A stretch of DNA of 64,000 nucleotides from the NCBI RefSeq assembly GCF_000732905.1, contig NZ_CP007588.1:310001-374000 (forward strand), given 5' to 3'. Below are positions 23,268-32,452 of the stretch, piece after piece. Under the pieces are notes generated by a model. The model searched no databases. It had not been told where the DNA came from and saw nothing but the letters and a program-made list of their open reading frames with translations. The DNA comes from Weissella tructae. Its GTDB lineage: Bacteria; Bacillota; Bacilli; Lactobacillales; Lactobacillaceae. The position numbers and the translations under genes are program-made. Within the stretch, counting starts at the first letter, position 1. Each line of letters begins with the position of its first letter.

Positions 23268-25145
23268 ATGCATTATAAAAATCTTTTAAAGAGTCATATG
23301 CTAATTATGAGTGCGCTAGCAAGTACGATGGTTCTAGCCACAACCGCTAAAGCAGATGACCAAACAACATTAGCTCGTCCACATGATAATCATCATATTC
23401 ATGGTGATCACCATAAGCCGAAGGGGAAGTTCACGAAGGAACAAGTTTCTCGTGTTGCAACGAACTACAATGCCATTATTTTAGGTAATCACACTGTTCA
23501 TACAGCCGATATTGAAGGTGCTGCAGCTGTTAAAGGGGATGTAATCGTCAAGGGAGGATTCACATTTGGAGCCGCAGCTAGTGGATTTGATAATGTTGTA
23601 GTTGGAGATCCTAAGTTACCAACATTTACACCTAGTTTGGTGCTAGGTGGTAACATGAATATCCAAACAACAAGCATGCCTGTTATGGAAGGAAATGGAT
23701 TTGTCACACGTGAAAGTGTCGATTTAAAGAATCGCGTTAGTGACCGCGACAATACTGCATTGACTTTCAATAATGATGAAATGGATAATTTCTTTGCAAC
23801 ATTGGAATCACAAATGTATCAACGACAAGCAGCTTTTTCAAAAATGGGGGCTGATGTTAAAGCAAAGCCTGGCTTTGAATTAGAAGTATCAAAAGAAGAC
23901 AAGGATGTCGTGGTTGTAAACATTTCTGGAGATGATGTCCAATTGAAAGACATTTGGCTACCGGAAAAAGTAGCAGGTCGTGCGTTGACAGATTACAATC
24001 GTATTATTGTAAAGACAACGGCTAAAAACGTTACTTTTGGACCAGGAGGTTCAATTGTTTACAATAATGGTGTTGTTAATACAGGGGCACCAAATAAAGA
24101 TGCGGGAAACGCAACAATGCGTATGCTGGCGGGAAAGATTGTTTGGTTGTTCCCAGAAGTAGAAACTATACAAGCCAATGGTTATGGAATTATTGGAGAC
24201 ATGTATGCTCCAAAGGCAACTATGACCACAAAGGGTGGATCACTTAATGGTCAACTATTTATTAATAATTTGACACAAGATGGTGGATTCGAAGTACATA
24301 ATTTGTTACAAGGGGCACAAAACCCACCGTTGTTAAAGCCGGATCATGAAACTGAAAATGAAGAACATAATCCTGATGAAACAACAACACCTTTACCTAA
24401 GGAACCAGACTATGAAACTGGAAATCCAAGTGAAGAAGAAAATCATTTACATAAGCCAGAAGTAACCGAACCACCGACAGTTGAAGTTAAGCCTAACGAA
24501 GAAAACGTGGAAAAACTTCCAGATGAAGAAGAAGTTGAAGAATTCCCTAAGGAAGAAGAACCAAAGGAAGATAACGCAACTGAAACGGAAGAACCTAAGT
24601 TAGAAGAAAAGCCAGAAGTGACAGAACCACCAACGGTTGAAGTAAAGCCTAACGAAGAAAACGTAGAAGAAATTCCGGGTGAAGAAGAAGTTGAAGAGAT
24701 GCCAGAGGTTGAAGAACCAAAGGAAGATAACGCAACTGAAACAGAAGAACCTAAGTTAGAAGAAAAGCCAGAAATCACAGAACCACCAGTGATTGAAGTA
24801 AACCCTAACGAAGAAACCGTGGAAGAAATTCCGGGTGAAGAAGAAGTTGAAGAGATTCCTGAAGAAAAGGATCCAGATGCTGAAGTTGCAACAGAGACAG
24901 AAGAACCAGGATTAGAAGACCCGAAATCATCAAAGCCAACGCCTTTCATTGGCCAAGGAAATGATGAAAAGGGTAAAACAACATCAGGTGAAAAGAATCA
25001 TCCGTCTGTAAAGACTGGAAAAGAAACACCATCAGTAGCACAAGAATTGCCAGAAACTGGTACTGGTAAGACAAATGTTGGTATTATTGCAGTTGGATTT
25101 GCAACACTATTAACAACATTAGGCACATATTTCCGTCGTCGTTAA
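23268..25145 (+). CDS. LPXTG-anchored surface protein with choice-of-anchor A domain
   Basis: The ATG at 23268 is 9 bases after GGGGG; the ATG at 23259 is too close. The 625-residue product has a signal peptide (cut near TAKADDQ), a short His-rich stretch (DNHHIHGDHHK), and a choice-of-anchor A/collagen-binding-like beta domain at about 55-345 (YNAIILGNHTVH, DIEGAAAVKGDV, LVLGGNMNI, LNGQLFINNL). An acidic wall-spanning region holds three 52-residue repeats, and the sorting signal is LPETG (594-598), a hydrophobic helix and RRR. Sortase A would attach it to the wall. Adhesion is a likely but unproved role. Confidence 0.88.
   Translation: MHYKNLLKSHMLIMSALASTMVLATTAKADDQTTLARPHDNHHIHGDHHKPKGKFTKEQVSRVATNYNAIILGNHTVHTADIEGAAAVKGDVIVKGGFTFGAAASGFDNVVVGDPKLPTFTPSLVLGGNMNIQTTSMPVMEGNGFVTRESVDLKNRVSDRDNTALTFNNDEMDNFFATLESQMYQRQAAFSKMGADVKAKPGFELEVSKEDKDVVVVNISGDDVQLKDIWLPEKVAGRALTDYNRIIVKTTAKNVTFGPGGSIVYNNGVVNTGAPNKDAGNATMRMLAGKIVWLFPEVETIQANGYGIIGDMYAPKATMTTKGGSLNGQLFINNLTQDGGFEVHNLLQGAQNPPLLKPDHETENEEHNPDETTTPLPKEPDYETGNPSEEENHLHKPEVTEPPTVEVKPNEENVEKLPDEEEVEEFPKEEEPKEDNATETEEPKLEEKPEVTEPPTVEVKPNEENVEEIPGEEEVEEMPEVEEPKEDNATETEEPKLEEKPEITEPPVIEVNPNEETVEEIPGEEEVEEIPEEKDPDAEVATETEEPGLEDPKSSKPTPFIGQGNDEKGKTTSGEKNHPSVKTGKETPSVAQELPETGTGKTNVGIIAVGFATLLTTLGTYFRRR
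24453..24920 (+). repeat. Three 156-bp (52-aa) tandem repeats in the LPXTG protein
   Basis: Units begin at 24453, 24609 and 24765, each opening with codons for KPE(V/I)TEPP and containing KPNEENVE-like, EEEVEE and DNATETEEP segments. The third unit diverges at its end. Two 156-bp steps at exact spacing suggest recent expansion by slippage or recombination. Confidence 0.9.
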
Positions 25146-25188
25146 GCGCAATTAATGTGAAAAATTAGCGACGGTGCGATTAAAAATA

Positions 25189-25240
25189 AATAGGCGACTA
25201 ATCATCAGAATGATTCTGATGCTAGTCGCCTATTTTTTAT
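25189..25240. terminator. Long bidirectional terminator
   Basis: AATAGGCGACTA and TAGTCGCCTATT enclose an inner ATCAGAA/TTCTGAT stem, with a T run after it. It lies between the LPXTG gene and a convergent membrane-protein gene. Confidence 0.9.
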
Positions 25241-25260
25241 GATTTGAAATAAGTTTGTGG

Positions 25261-25905
25261 TTAGTACCAAGAATTATGAAAAATGGGCATCTTACTAGCA
25301 ATGTGAGCATAGCGGACGTAGAGTATTTCGCAAGCTTCTAGCCATATTATAGCTAAAAACCAACCAGCTAAAATACTACTAAAAGCTAGGCCAGGTTGGA
25401 AAAGACTGTACAGCATAGTTGAGCCCCAGATGATAAGACAAAGTGTTGCGATAGACCAATGCCATCGACGACGTAATGTTGTTAATTCTGGCTGTACAAA
25501 AATCACCCAAAATGAATAAATAAGCGTTACCCAAAATGCTGCATGTGCTGGGAACGTTTGGTGAGTAACGCCATTTAGCATTAAGTTAAAAATTAGAAGG
25601 ATAATTGCACCACCGATACTAGTAAATCCGACCCATGCAGCTGGAATTTTAAATTTAAATCCCCAAAAGAAGAAGATGAATAGAAACAAGACGGCGAATA
25701 CTAAAAAACCTGTGTTAAAGCTATAGAAAAGATTAAACGGAATACGCAGATAGTTAGGTAGCATTTTGGGTGCTAATTGGATGGTTACAGTGTCCAATAA
25801 ACTTAACCATGTGTTATGGAAGAGTTTCATCAACAATAGGCTTAGGAACCCAAAGGAACTAATACCAAGTAACCATTTTTGTGTTTTTAAGTTCTGGATT
25901 AACAT
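25261..25905 (-). CDS. Polytopic membrane protein, weakly PAP2-like
   Basis: I start at the ATG at 25905, six bases after AGGAG; a TTG at 25911 would touch the ribosome site. The product of about 214 residues has six hydrophobic helices. A FPAHAAFWVTLIYSFWV segment recalls the PSGHA motif of PAP2 phosphatases, but the upstream K-x6-RP motif and the last SR-x5-H motif are not recognisable. It may be an inactive or unrelated relative. The gene is monocistronic. Confidence 0.5.
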   Translation of the reverse strand: MLIQNLKTQKWLLGISSFGFLSLLLMKLFHNTWLSLLDTVTIQLAPKMLPNYLRIPFNLFYSFNTGFLVFAVLFLFIFFFWGFKFKIPAAWVGFTSIGGAIILLIFNLMLNGVTHQTFPAHAAFWVTLIYSFWVIFVQPELTTLRRRWHWSIATLCLIIWGSTMLYSLFQPGLAFSSILAGWFLAIIWLEACEILYVRYAHIASKMPIFHNSWY

Positions 25906-25960
25906 ACACAACTCCTATAAAAATAAGTGATTATGTTTAGTGTAAACCATATAAGAGGCG

Positions 25961-25966
25961 TATAAT
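25961..25966 (+). promoter_or_regulatory. -10 element for the TauE-like gene
   Basis: TATAAT lies 45 bases before the start at 26011; no clear -35 box is seen. Confidence 0.4.
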
Positions 25967-26010
25967 CAAAAATACAGAGTTTCTTAAATACTTTTGGGGG
26001 ATTATGAACA

Positions 26011-26850
26011 ATGGATCAACTTATAATTATGCTAATAACAGGGATTGCGGCCGGGATTTTTGGTGCGTTATTAGGATTAGGTGGTGGAATGATTGTGACG
26101 CCAATATTAACGGTGTTTTTAGGCGTTGATATTAAATATGCAATTGGTGCAAGTATTATTGCGGTGATTGCAACAAGTTCTGGATCAGCAATTGCTTTTT
26201 TGAAGGACGATATTGTTAATTTAAGAGTCGCGATGTTTTTAGAAATTTTTACAACAGTAGGTGCTTTAATTGGTGCGATATTATCAGGATATATGAAAGC
26301 TAACTGGTTGTTCTTCTTATTTGGTGGCTTGTTACTGTTCCAAGTATGGAACATGGTGAATAAAGTACGTAATCCCAAAGCAGATGTAGCGGCAGAAGAA
26401 GCAGATCCATTAGCAACGAAGTTACAGCTAAATGGATCATATTACGATAAGCAACAACAAAAGCAAATATCATATACACTGGAAAATGTTCCTGGAGGAT
26501 CAAGTGTGATGTTTGGTGCTGGAATTGCATCTGGATTATTGGGAATTGGGTCAGGTGCGTTCAAAGTGATGGCTATGGATGGTGTTATGAAAATGCCGCT
26601 TAAGCCATCATCAGCAACGTCTAACGTTATGATGGGGGTTACGGCTTCCGCATCAGCGTTGGTCTATTTCTTCAACGGGATGTTGCAACCACTTATTGCG
26701 GTACCGATTGCAGTAGGTGTGGTAGCTGGAGCAGCATTAGGCGCACGTATTATGCAATATTTGCCAGCTAAGTTACTACGATATATCTTTATTCCAGTTG
26801 TTTTAATTATGGCCATACAGCTAATTATGAAAGGAATAACAGGTGCTTAA
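26011..26850 (+). CDS. TauE/SafE family anion transporter
   Basis: This 279-residue membrane protein has the two-fold repeat of TauE/SafE (DUF81) transporters: GIFGALLGLGGGMIVTPIL near the N-terminus (quoted in part) and SGLLGIGSGAFKVMAMD in the second half, with about eight helices. Characterised members export sulfite, sulfoacetate or other small organic anions; the substrate here is unknown. Its stop region abuts the DUF1634 gene, a common pairing that suggests the two work together. Confidence 0.85.
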   Translation: MDQLIIMLITGIAAGIFGALLGLGGGMIVTPILTVFLGVDIKYAIGASIIAVIATSSGSAIAFLKDDIVNLRVAMFLEIFTTVGALIGAILSGYMKANWLFFLFGGLLLFQVWNMVNKVRNPKADVAAEEADPLATKLQLNGSYYDKQQQKQISYTLENVPGGSSVMFGAGIASGLLGIGSGAFKVMAMDGVMKMPLKPSSATSNVMMGVTASASALVYFFNGMLQPLIAVPIAVGVVAGAALGARIMQYLPAKLLRYIFIPVVLIMAIQLIMKGITGA

Positions 26851-26851
26851 T

Positions 26852-27202
26852 ATGGAACAGACAGAAAATTCACTTCAAATCATGGAACAACGCATCGCGA
26901 TTATTATGCGTATTGGTGTGGGAATTTCAATGACTATTATGATTATAGGATTAGCGCTGTTCTTTATGACACCAGCTACTGCGGTACCAACTAATTTAGT
27001 TGATATATATCAAGCCATGTTATCGTTGAACGGAACAGCATGGATGATGATGGGATTGTTCTGCTTGATTTTGACACCAGTTTTACGAGTGGTAAGTTCA
27101 ATTATCTATTTCTTGCATGCCAAAGATACAACATATGTTCTTATTACAGGACTTGTTTTGGCAATTTTAGTGGTAGGTATGATTTATGGTGCAATTGGTT
27201 AA
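26852..27202 (+). CDS. DUF1634 family membrane protein
   Basis: This protein of about 116 residues has three hydrophobic helices and matches DUF1634, found next to TauE/SafE genes in many Firmicutes and archaea. The ATG at 26852 follows the preceding TAA by one base; an alternative GTG at 26843 overlaps that gene. It probably serves as an accessory subunit of the adjacent transporter, though this rests only on conserved gene order. Confidence 0.78.
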   Translation: MEQTENSLQIMEQRIAIIMRIGVGISMTIMIIGLALFFMTPATAVPTNLVDIYQAMLSLNGTAWMMMGLFCLILTPVLRVVSSIIYFLHAKDTTYVLITGLVLAILVVGMIYGAIG

Positions 27203-27204
27203 GG

Positions 27205-27234
27205 TTGACTTGAGTTAGATATACATGCTATATT
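27205..27234 (+). promoter_or_regulatory. Promoter of the lysine riboswitch-lysP unit
   Basis: TTGACT and TATATT are separated by 18 bases, ending about 17 bases before the riboswitch begins. Confidence 0.65.
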
Positions 27235-27251
27235 CGGTTATGTAAATAAAA

Positions 27252-27471
27252 TGAATAGAGGTTGCAGTCAACAAGAGTAATCAATCAAACCGGCAGGTAA
27301 AGCGATTGATGAAAGGGAAGATTGCCGAAATAACAACATGGCAATGTTGGTTGTTGGTCCAGACATTAACAGTGGTTGGATTGTCGCAAGGAATTGCGGA
27401 GCGCTATCAATGATATTCTATAGGACTAAACCCCTTAGTTTATGCGCTTTTGTATAAACTAAGGGTTTTTT
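27252..27471 (+). promoter_or_regulatory. Lysine riboswitch (L box) with terminator
   Basis: The conserved L-box landmarks occur in order: AGAGGTTGCA (27257 onward), AAGAGTA, GATGAAAGGG with TTGCCGAAAT, GTCCAGACATTAACAG, and GGAGCGCTATC near 27398-27408. A long terminator follows (AACCCC-TTAGTTTAT with its complement, 27429-27471). Lysine binding should favour the terminator and shut off lysP. The match to the Bacillus lysC leader pattern is by memory of the family, not by a search. Confidence 0.93.
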
Positions 27472-27514
27472 ATTAGCTTATTGTGACGGGGCCTCATGTT
27501 ATGGAGGAAAAAAG

Positions 27515-28999
27515 ATGGAAAATGAAGCAAATACCGGTGAGCTGAAGCGTACATTGAAGACGCGTCACTTATCAATGATTGCATTGGGTGGAACAATTGG
27601 AACAGGATTGTTCGTGGCATCTGGCGCAACAATCTCGCAAGCCGGACCACTGGGTGCGCTTGCAGCATACGCTATCACTGGATTGATGGTGTACTTCTTG
27701 ATGACAAGTCTTGGAGAAATGGCCACATACATGCCTGTTTCTGGATCATTCTCAACTTATGCGGATCGATTTGTTGATCCTGCATTTGGATTTGCGATGG
27801 GATGGAATTTTTGGTTGAATTGGACCGTTACAGTGGCTGTTGAAGCAGCGACGGTCGGAGTGGTTATGCGTTATTGGTTCCCAGATGTACCAACAATTAT
27901 TTGGTCTGTGGCAGTTATGGTATTAATTATTTCAATTAATCTACTATCTACCAAAGCATTTGGTGAAGCTGAATTCTTAATGGCTATGATTAAAGTTATC
28001 GCGGTTTTGGTATTCTTAGCAGTGGGATTTGCAATGATTCTAGGAATCATGACATACAAGCCTGACGTTGCTCACAATTTGAGCGCTGGAAATGGTGGTT
28101 TTGTAAATGGCTGGAATGGAATCCTGGCCGTGTTGATGGTCGCTGGTTTTTCATTCCAAGGAACAGAATTCGTTGGAATTACAGCGGGTGAATCAGAAAC
28201 ACCAGAAACATCAGTACCCAAAGCAATTAAGCAAGTATTTTGGCGTATTTTACTATTCTACATTCTATCAATCTTTGTGATTGGCGCAGTTATCTACTAT
28301 AAAGACCCATCATTGCTTAATGCGAGTGAAAGTAATATTGCCGTGTCACCATTTACCTTAGTATTTGAACGTGCAGGACTTGCGAGTGCTGCTTCAGTAA
28401 TGAATGCTGTTATCTTGACATCAGTGTTGTCTGCTGCGAACTCAGGTTTGTATACATCATCACGTATGTTGTATTCAATGTCACGTGAAGGAACAGCACC
28501 AAAGTTCTTCGGGAAATTGAGTGGTAAAGGGCGTATTCCAGTGAATGCGTTAATTGTCACAATCTTGGTTAGTTTCTTGGTATTTCTGACGAGTGTTGTG
28601 GGTGAAAATGTTTACCTATACTTAGTTGCAGCGTCTGGATTAACCGGATTTATTACATGGATTGGGATTGCAATTGCCGATTATCGTTTCCGTCGTGCCT
28701 TTAAAGCACAAGGACATGACATCTCAGAATTACACTATCATGCTAAGTGGTTCCCAGTAGGACCTATTTTAGCGCTTGTTATGTCAGTTATTATTGTCTT
28801 GGGACAAGATGTTGCGTCTTTCCAGGGATCAATTACGGAATGGAATTGGCAAGCCATTATTACAACATATGCGGCTATTCCGATTTTCTTAGCGTTATAT
28901 TTTGGATATAAAGTGAAGCACCGCACAAAGATTCGTCCTTTGATGGAAGTTGATTTGATGACAGATGCGCGTCCATTTCAAATAAACGACGAAAAATAA
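27515..28999 (+). CDS. lysP: Lysine-specific amino-acid permease
   Basis: This 494-residue APC-family (amino acid transporter, AAT branch) permease has about 12 helices, starting with LKTRHLSMIALGGTIGTGLF and including GFSFQGTEFVGITAGE, the LysP-like helix 6 region. The lysine riboswitch directly upstream makes lysine the substrate with good confidence. It would import lysine by proton symport. GGAGG precedes its ATG and a terminator follows its stop. Confidence 0.93.
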   Translation: MENEANTGELKRTLKTRHLSMIALGGTIGTGLFVASGATISQAGPLGALAAYAITGLMVYFLMTSLGEMATYMPVSGSFSTYADRFVDPAFGFAMGWNFWLNWTVTVAVEAATVGVVMRYWFPDVPTIIWSVAVMVLIISINLLSTKAFGEAEFLMAMIKVIAVLVFLAVGFAMILGIMTYKPDVAHNLSAGNGGFVNGWNGILAVLMVAGFSFQGTEFVGITAGESETPETSVPKAIKQVFWRILLFYILSIFVIGAVIYYKDPSLLNASESNIAVSPFTLVFERAGLASAASVMNAVILTSVLSAANSGLYTSSRMLYSMSREGTAPKFFGKLSGKGRIPVNALIVTILVSFLVFLTSVVGENVYLYLVAASGLTGFITWIGIAIADYRFRRAFKAQGHDISELHYHAKWFPVGPILALVMSVIIVLGQDVASFQGSITEWNWQAIITTYAAIPIFLALYFGYKVKHRTKIRPLMEVDLMTDARPFQINDEK

Positions 29000-29008
29000 A
29001 AAAATAAG

Positions 29009-29036
29009 ACATCTTTTCTTAGGAAAAGATGTTTTT
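29009..29036 (+). terminator. Terminator after lysP
   Basis: ACATCTTTTC and GAAAAGATGT stem with TTAG loop and a T tail. Confidence 0.88.
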
Positions 29037-29103
29037 ATTTTTGTATTTTAGATGAAAAAAACATGTAAGGGGTTACATTGGAAAAAACCTGTATTTCCTT
29101 GTA

Positions 29104-29117
29104 TTAAAACGTTTCGA
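29104..29117 (+). promoter_or_regulatory. Imperfect catabolite-response (cre-like) element before pyk
   Basis: TTAAAACGTTTCGA matches the cre core AANCGNT with two mismatches at the ends (consensus TG...CA). A TACAAT -10 lies shortly downstream (29125-29130). CcpA control of pyk is known in relatives; binding here is a guess. Confidence 0.3.
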
Positions 29118-29179
29118 ACTGGTGTACAATAAGTCTTAGTTAATGCTAGAAATTGAACCAAAAAGGAGATTTTTCAAAG

Positions 29180-30598
29180 ATGAAAAAGACGAAAATTGTT
29201 GCAACCCTTGGTCCTGCCAGTTCAGATGTCGAAACGATTGCTAAGCTTGTTCAAGCTGGTGCAAACGTTGCGCGTATGAACTTTTCACACGGTGATCACG
29301 AAGAACACCTAGGACGTATGAACGCGGTCCACGAAGCTGAAAACATGACTGGTAAGACTGTTGGTATCTTGTTGGATACTAAGGGTGCCGAAATTCGTAC
29401 AACTGTTCAAGAAACAGGGAAGATTGAATTCAACATTGGTGATATCGTACGTATTTCAATGGATTCTTCACTTGAAGGAACTAAGGAAAAGGTTGCCGTA
29501 ACTTACGCAGGTTTGTTCGATGACGTTCAAATCGGTGGACACGTATTGTTTGACGACGGTAAGTTGGACATGGTCATCACTGAAAAGGATGACGCAACTC
29601 GCGAATTGATTACTGAAGTTCAAAACCACGGTTGGCTTGGTTCACGTAAGGGTGTTAACGCACCTGGTGTGTCAATCAACTTGCCTGGTATTACTGAAAA
29701 GGATGCAGAAGACATTCGTTTCGGTTTGGACAATGGTATTCAATACATTGCCGCTTCATTTGTACGTAAGGCTGCGGACGTTTTGGACATCCGTGCTTTG
29801 TTGAAGGAAGCTGGTAAGGAAGAAGTAATGATCTTCCCTAAGATTGAATCACAAGAAGGTATCGATAACTTCGCTGAAATCTTGGAAGTCTCTGATGGTT
29901 TGATGATTGCTCGTGGAGACATGGGTGTTGAAATTCCAGCAGAAAATGTGCCATTGGTACAAAAGAAGTTGATCCGCATGATGAACAAGGCTGGAAAGCC
30001 AGTTATCACTGCAACAGACATGTTGGACTCAATGCAAGAAAACCCACGTCCTACACGTGCCGAAGCTTCTGACGTTGCCAACGCCGTATTTGACGGAACT
30101 GACGCAACTATGCTTTCTGGTGAATCAGCTAACGGTGCATACCCAGTTGAAGCCGTAGCAACTATGGCTCGTATTAACGAAAAGGCTGAATCAGCTTTGG
30201 TAGTTAATGGACGTCACTCAGATGATTTCGATATCGTTAACATCACAGAATCAGTTGCAGCTTCAGTTGCAAACGCAGCTAACTCATTGGACATCAAGGC
30301 AATTGTTGCGGCTACTAACTCAGGTTACACTGCAAAGTTGATCTCAAAGTACCGTCCAAACGCTGACATCTTGGCTATGACATTTAGCGAAGAAGTACAA
30401 CGTTCATTGACAATTTACTGGGGTGTTCAACCGGTTGTTACACAACCAGTTGCAACTACTGACGAAATGATCGAATCAGCAAAGAAGACTGTTGTTGAAG
30501 CTGGATTGGCAGAAAAGGGAGACACTATCATCGTGACTGCCGGTATCCCTGTCACAACTTCAGGAACAACTAACTTGATGACAATCGTAACTATCTAA
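29180..30598 (+). CDS. pyk: Pyruvate kinase
   Basis: The ATG at 29180 follows AAAAGGAG and gives 472 residues. The sequence has KIVATLGPASSD at the start, the catalytic MIARGDMGVEIP block, TATDMLDSM and a C-terminal allosteric domain. It lacks the extra PEP-utiliser-like C-terminal domain of Bacillus Pyk. It makes pyruvate and ATP in glycolysis. pfkA, its usual operon partner in homofermentative lactobacilli, is absent, in line with a heterofermenter. Highly optimised codon use (AAG, AAC, GAA) fits high expression. Confidence 0.97.
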   Translation: MKKTKIVATLGPASSDVETIAKLVQAGANVARMNFSHGDHEEHLGRMNAVHEAENMTGKTVGILLDTKGAEIRTTVQETGKIEFNIGDIVRISMDSSLEGTKEKVAVTYAGLFDDVQIGGHVLFDDGKLDMVITEKDDATRELITEVQNHGWLGSRKGVNAPGVSINLPGITEKDAEDIRFGLDNGIQYIAASFVRKAADVLDIRALLKEAGKEEVMIFPKIESQEGIDNFAEILEVSDGLMIARGDMGVEIPAENVPLVQKKLIRMMNKAGKPVITATDMLDSMQENPRPTRAEASDVANAVFDGTDATMLSGESANGAYPVEAVATMARINEKAESALVVNGRHSDDFDIVNITESVAASVANAANSLDIKAIVAATNSGYTAKLISKYRPNADILAMTFSEEVQRSLTIYWGVQPVVTQPVATTDEMIESAKKTVVEAGLAEKGDTIIVTAGIPVTTSGTTNLMTIVTI

Positions 30599-30626
30599 TT
30601 AGCCGATTAATATCTAGTTAATAAAG

Positions 30627-30658
30627 AAACCACCTAACTTTGGTTAGGTGGTTTTTTT
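30627..30658 (+). terminator. Terminator after pyk
   Basis: AAACCACCTAAC and GTTAGGTGGTTT stem with a 4-base loop and T run. Confidence 0.93.
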
Positions 30659-30719
30659 ATATCGTAGATTCATGCTAAGATAGTAATAATTAAACGAATT
30701 GAAAAAGAGGATGACAAGT

Positions 30720-31670
30720 ATGAATTGGCAAGAAGTCACAGTGACAACGCAATCAGAATCAGTTGAAGCGATTAGTAATATTTTGATGGAAGCTGGCGCT
30801 GAAGGGATTCAAATTGAAGATGCAGCAGATAAGGACAATTACGTTCCTGCTGATGATACTGTTTGGGTCGAATGGGATAAGCTAGACCGTATCGAAAGTG
30901 GTGCGATTGTATCTGGATTTTTCCCTGGTAATATTCAAGTGCGTGAAATGCTAGATGAATTACGTGTGAAAGTATTGGGGCTAAAAGACTTTGGTTTAGA
31001 TCCATTACCAGGAACTGTTCAAATGGCCGATGTCAAAGATGAAGACTGGGCGACAGAATGGCAAAAGTACTACCATCCCGTACGTATTACCCGTGATTTA
31101 ACTGTTGTGCCTAAGTGGGAAAAATACGAAGTTACAAACCAAGACGAAAAGTTGATTATGCTTGATCCAGGTCTAGCGTTTGGAACAGGAACTCACCCAA
31201 CAACGCGCTTGATGCTACAAGCTTTGACGTTTGTTATGCGTGGTGGAGAACGTGTCTTGGACGTTGGAACAGGGTCAGGGGTTTTGGCAATTGCCGCTAA
31301 ACACTTAGGAGCAGACTATGTGCTGGGAACAGACATTGATGAAGTTGCTGTGCGTTCTGCACAAGGAAATCTTGATTTGAACCCAGTTGCATCTGATATT
31401 GATGTGCAAGTAAGTGACCTTTTGAAAGACGTTGACGCAGGTGACTTTAATCTAGTTATCGCTAACATGTTGTCAGAAGTACTATTCCCGTTGATTCCAA
31501 CATTACCAGATGTATTAGTTCCGGGCGGAACGCTGTTATTGTCAGGAATTTATGAAGACAAGATTGAAGCAATTAAAGCATTGTTGATTGAACAAGACTA
31601 CACGATTGATGAAGTTATGCAAGCAGGACCATGGTTTGGTGTCGTAGCACGTCGTGTGGTGGAGGACTAA
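30720..31670 (+). CDS. prmA: Ribosomal protein L11 methyltransferase
   Basis: I start at the ATG at 30720, nine bases after AAAGAGG. The 316-residue protein has the N-terminal L11-recognition domain with AGAEGIQIED, then a Rossmann methyltransferase with GLAFGTGTHPTT and the SAM loop VLDVGTGSGVLAIAA. The catalytic NPP-like motif reads NLVIANM. It methylates ribosomal protein L11. rsmE follows immediately, as in most Firmicutes. Confidence 0.94.
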   Translation: MNWQEVTVTTQSESVEAISNILMEAGAEGIQIEDAADKDNYVPADDTVWVEWDKLDRIESGAIVSGFFPGNIQVREMLDELRVKVLGLKDFGLDPLPGTVQMADVKDEDWATEWQKYYHPVRITRDLTVVPKWEKYEVTNQDEKLIMLDPGLAFGTGTHPTTRLMLQALTFVMRGGERVLDVGTGSGVLAIAAKHLGADYVLGTDIDEVAVRSAQGNLDLNPVASDIDVQVSDLLKDVDAGDFNLVIANMLSEVLFPLIPTLPDVLVPGGTLLLSGIYEDKIEAIKALLIEQDYTIDEVMQAGPWFGVVARRVVED

Positions 31671-31671
31671 T

Positions 31672-32412
31672 ATGCAACGTTACTTTTTGACAGAAGAACC
31701 AGATGCGAAAACATTTGTCTTACCAGCTGATATTGCGCATCATTTTATGACGGTATTGCGTGGTGAATTAGAATCTCAAGCCGAGTTTGTGTTACCAGAT
31801 CGCCAACGTGTTGTTGTGGCACAAGTGATTGAAATTGACGGTGATGAAACGACGATGGAGATTCTGTCAGAACGTCAAAGCGATGTAGAATTGCCGATTG
31901 CAACGACGCTAGTATTAGGACTAACAAAAGGTGACAAACCTGAATTGGTTGTACAAAAAGCGACAGAGTTGGGTGTGACAAATATCATTTTCGTAGAGAC
32001 AGCATGGTCAGTCGTTCGTTGGGGAATGAAAGTTGATAAAAAGCTGGCTCGTTTAAATAAAATTGCGCAAGCTGCCGCTGAGCAAAGCCATCGTTTGCAC
32101 ATTCCGGAAGTGACGTACGCACCAAGTATTAAAGCATTGGATTTACCTGCGGGTGAGCGTATTGTGGCGTGGGAAGAAAGTGCGAAACAAGGCGAAAAAG
32201 GACAATTGGTACAAACGCTGCAAGCAATGCAACCAGGTATGCATCTGACAGCAATGGTTGGTCCGGAAGGTGGTTTATCACCAGAAGAATTAGTTCAATT
32301 GCAAACGTTAGATTTTAAGCCTGCAGGATTAGGACCACGTATTTTACGTGCAGAAACAGCACCACTGTACATTCTAAGTGCAGTTAGTTATGTGTTGGAA
32401 TTAGAAAAATAA
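31672..32412 (+). CDS. rsmE: 16S rRNA m3U1498 methyltransferase
   Basis: This 246-residue SPOUT-class methyltransferase has MVGPEGGLSPEE and LGPRILRAETAPL, the two strands of the trefoil knot that binds SAM, and an N-terminal PUA-like region (RYFLTEE...HHFMTVLRG). It methylates U1498 of 16S rRNA. The ATG at 31672 has GGAGG upstream and lies one base after the prmA stop, so the two rRNA/ribosomal-protein methyltransferases are translated together. Confidence 0.94.
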   Translation: MQRYFLTEEPDAKTFVLPADIAHHFMTVLRGELESQAEFVLPDRQRVVVAQVIEIDGDETTMEILSERQSDVELPIATTLVLGLTKGDKPELVVQKATELGVTNIIFVETAWSVVRWGMKVDKKLARLNKIAQAAAEQSHRLHIPEVTYAPSIKALDLPAGERIVAWEESAKQGEKGQLVQTLQAMQPGMHLTAMVGPEGGLSPEELVQLQTLDFKPAGLGPRILRAETAPLYILSAVSYVLELEK

Positions 32413-32421
32413 AATAATTCG

Positions 32422-32452
32422 AAGACGCTATCGAAAGATGGCGTCTTTTTTT
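32422..32452 (+). terminator. Terminator after rsmE
   Basis: AAGACGC and GCGTCTT with internal TATC/GATG pairs, GAAA loop and a T run. Confidence 0.88.

Noticed and set aside
24443-24949. A 168-codon minus-strand frame of Ser/Gly repeats
   Set aside because: It is the complement of the acidic GAA-rich repeats of the LPXTG protein and has no start context.
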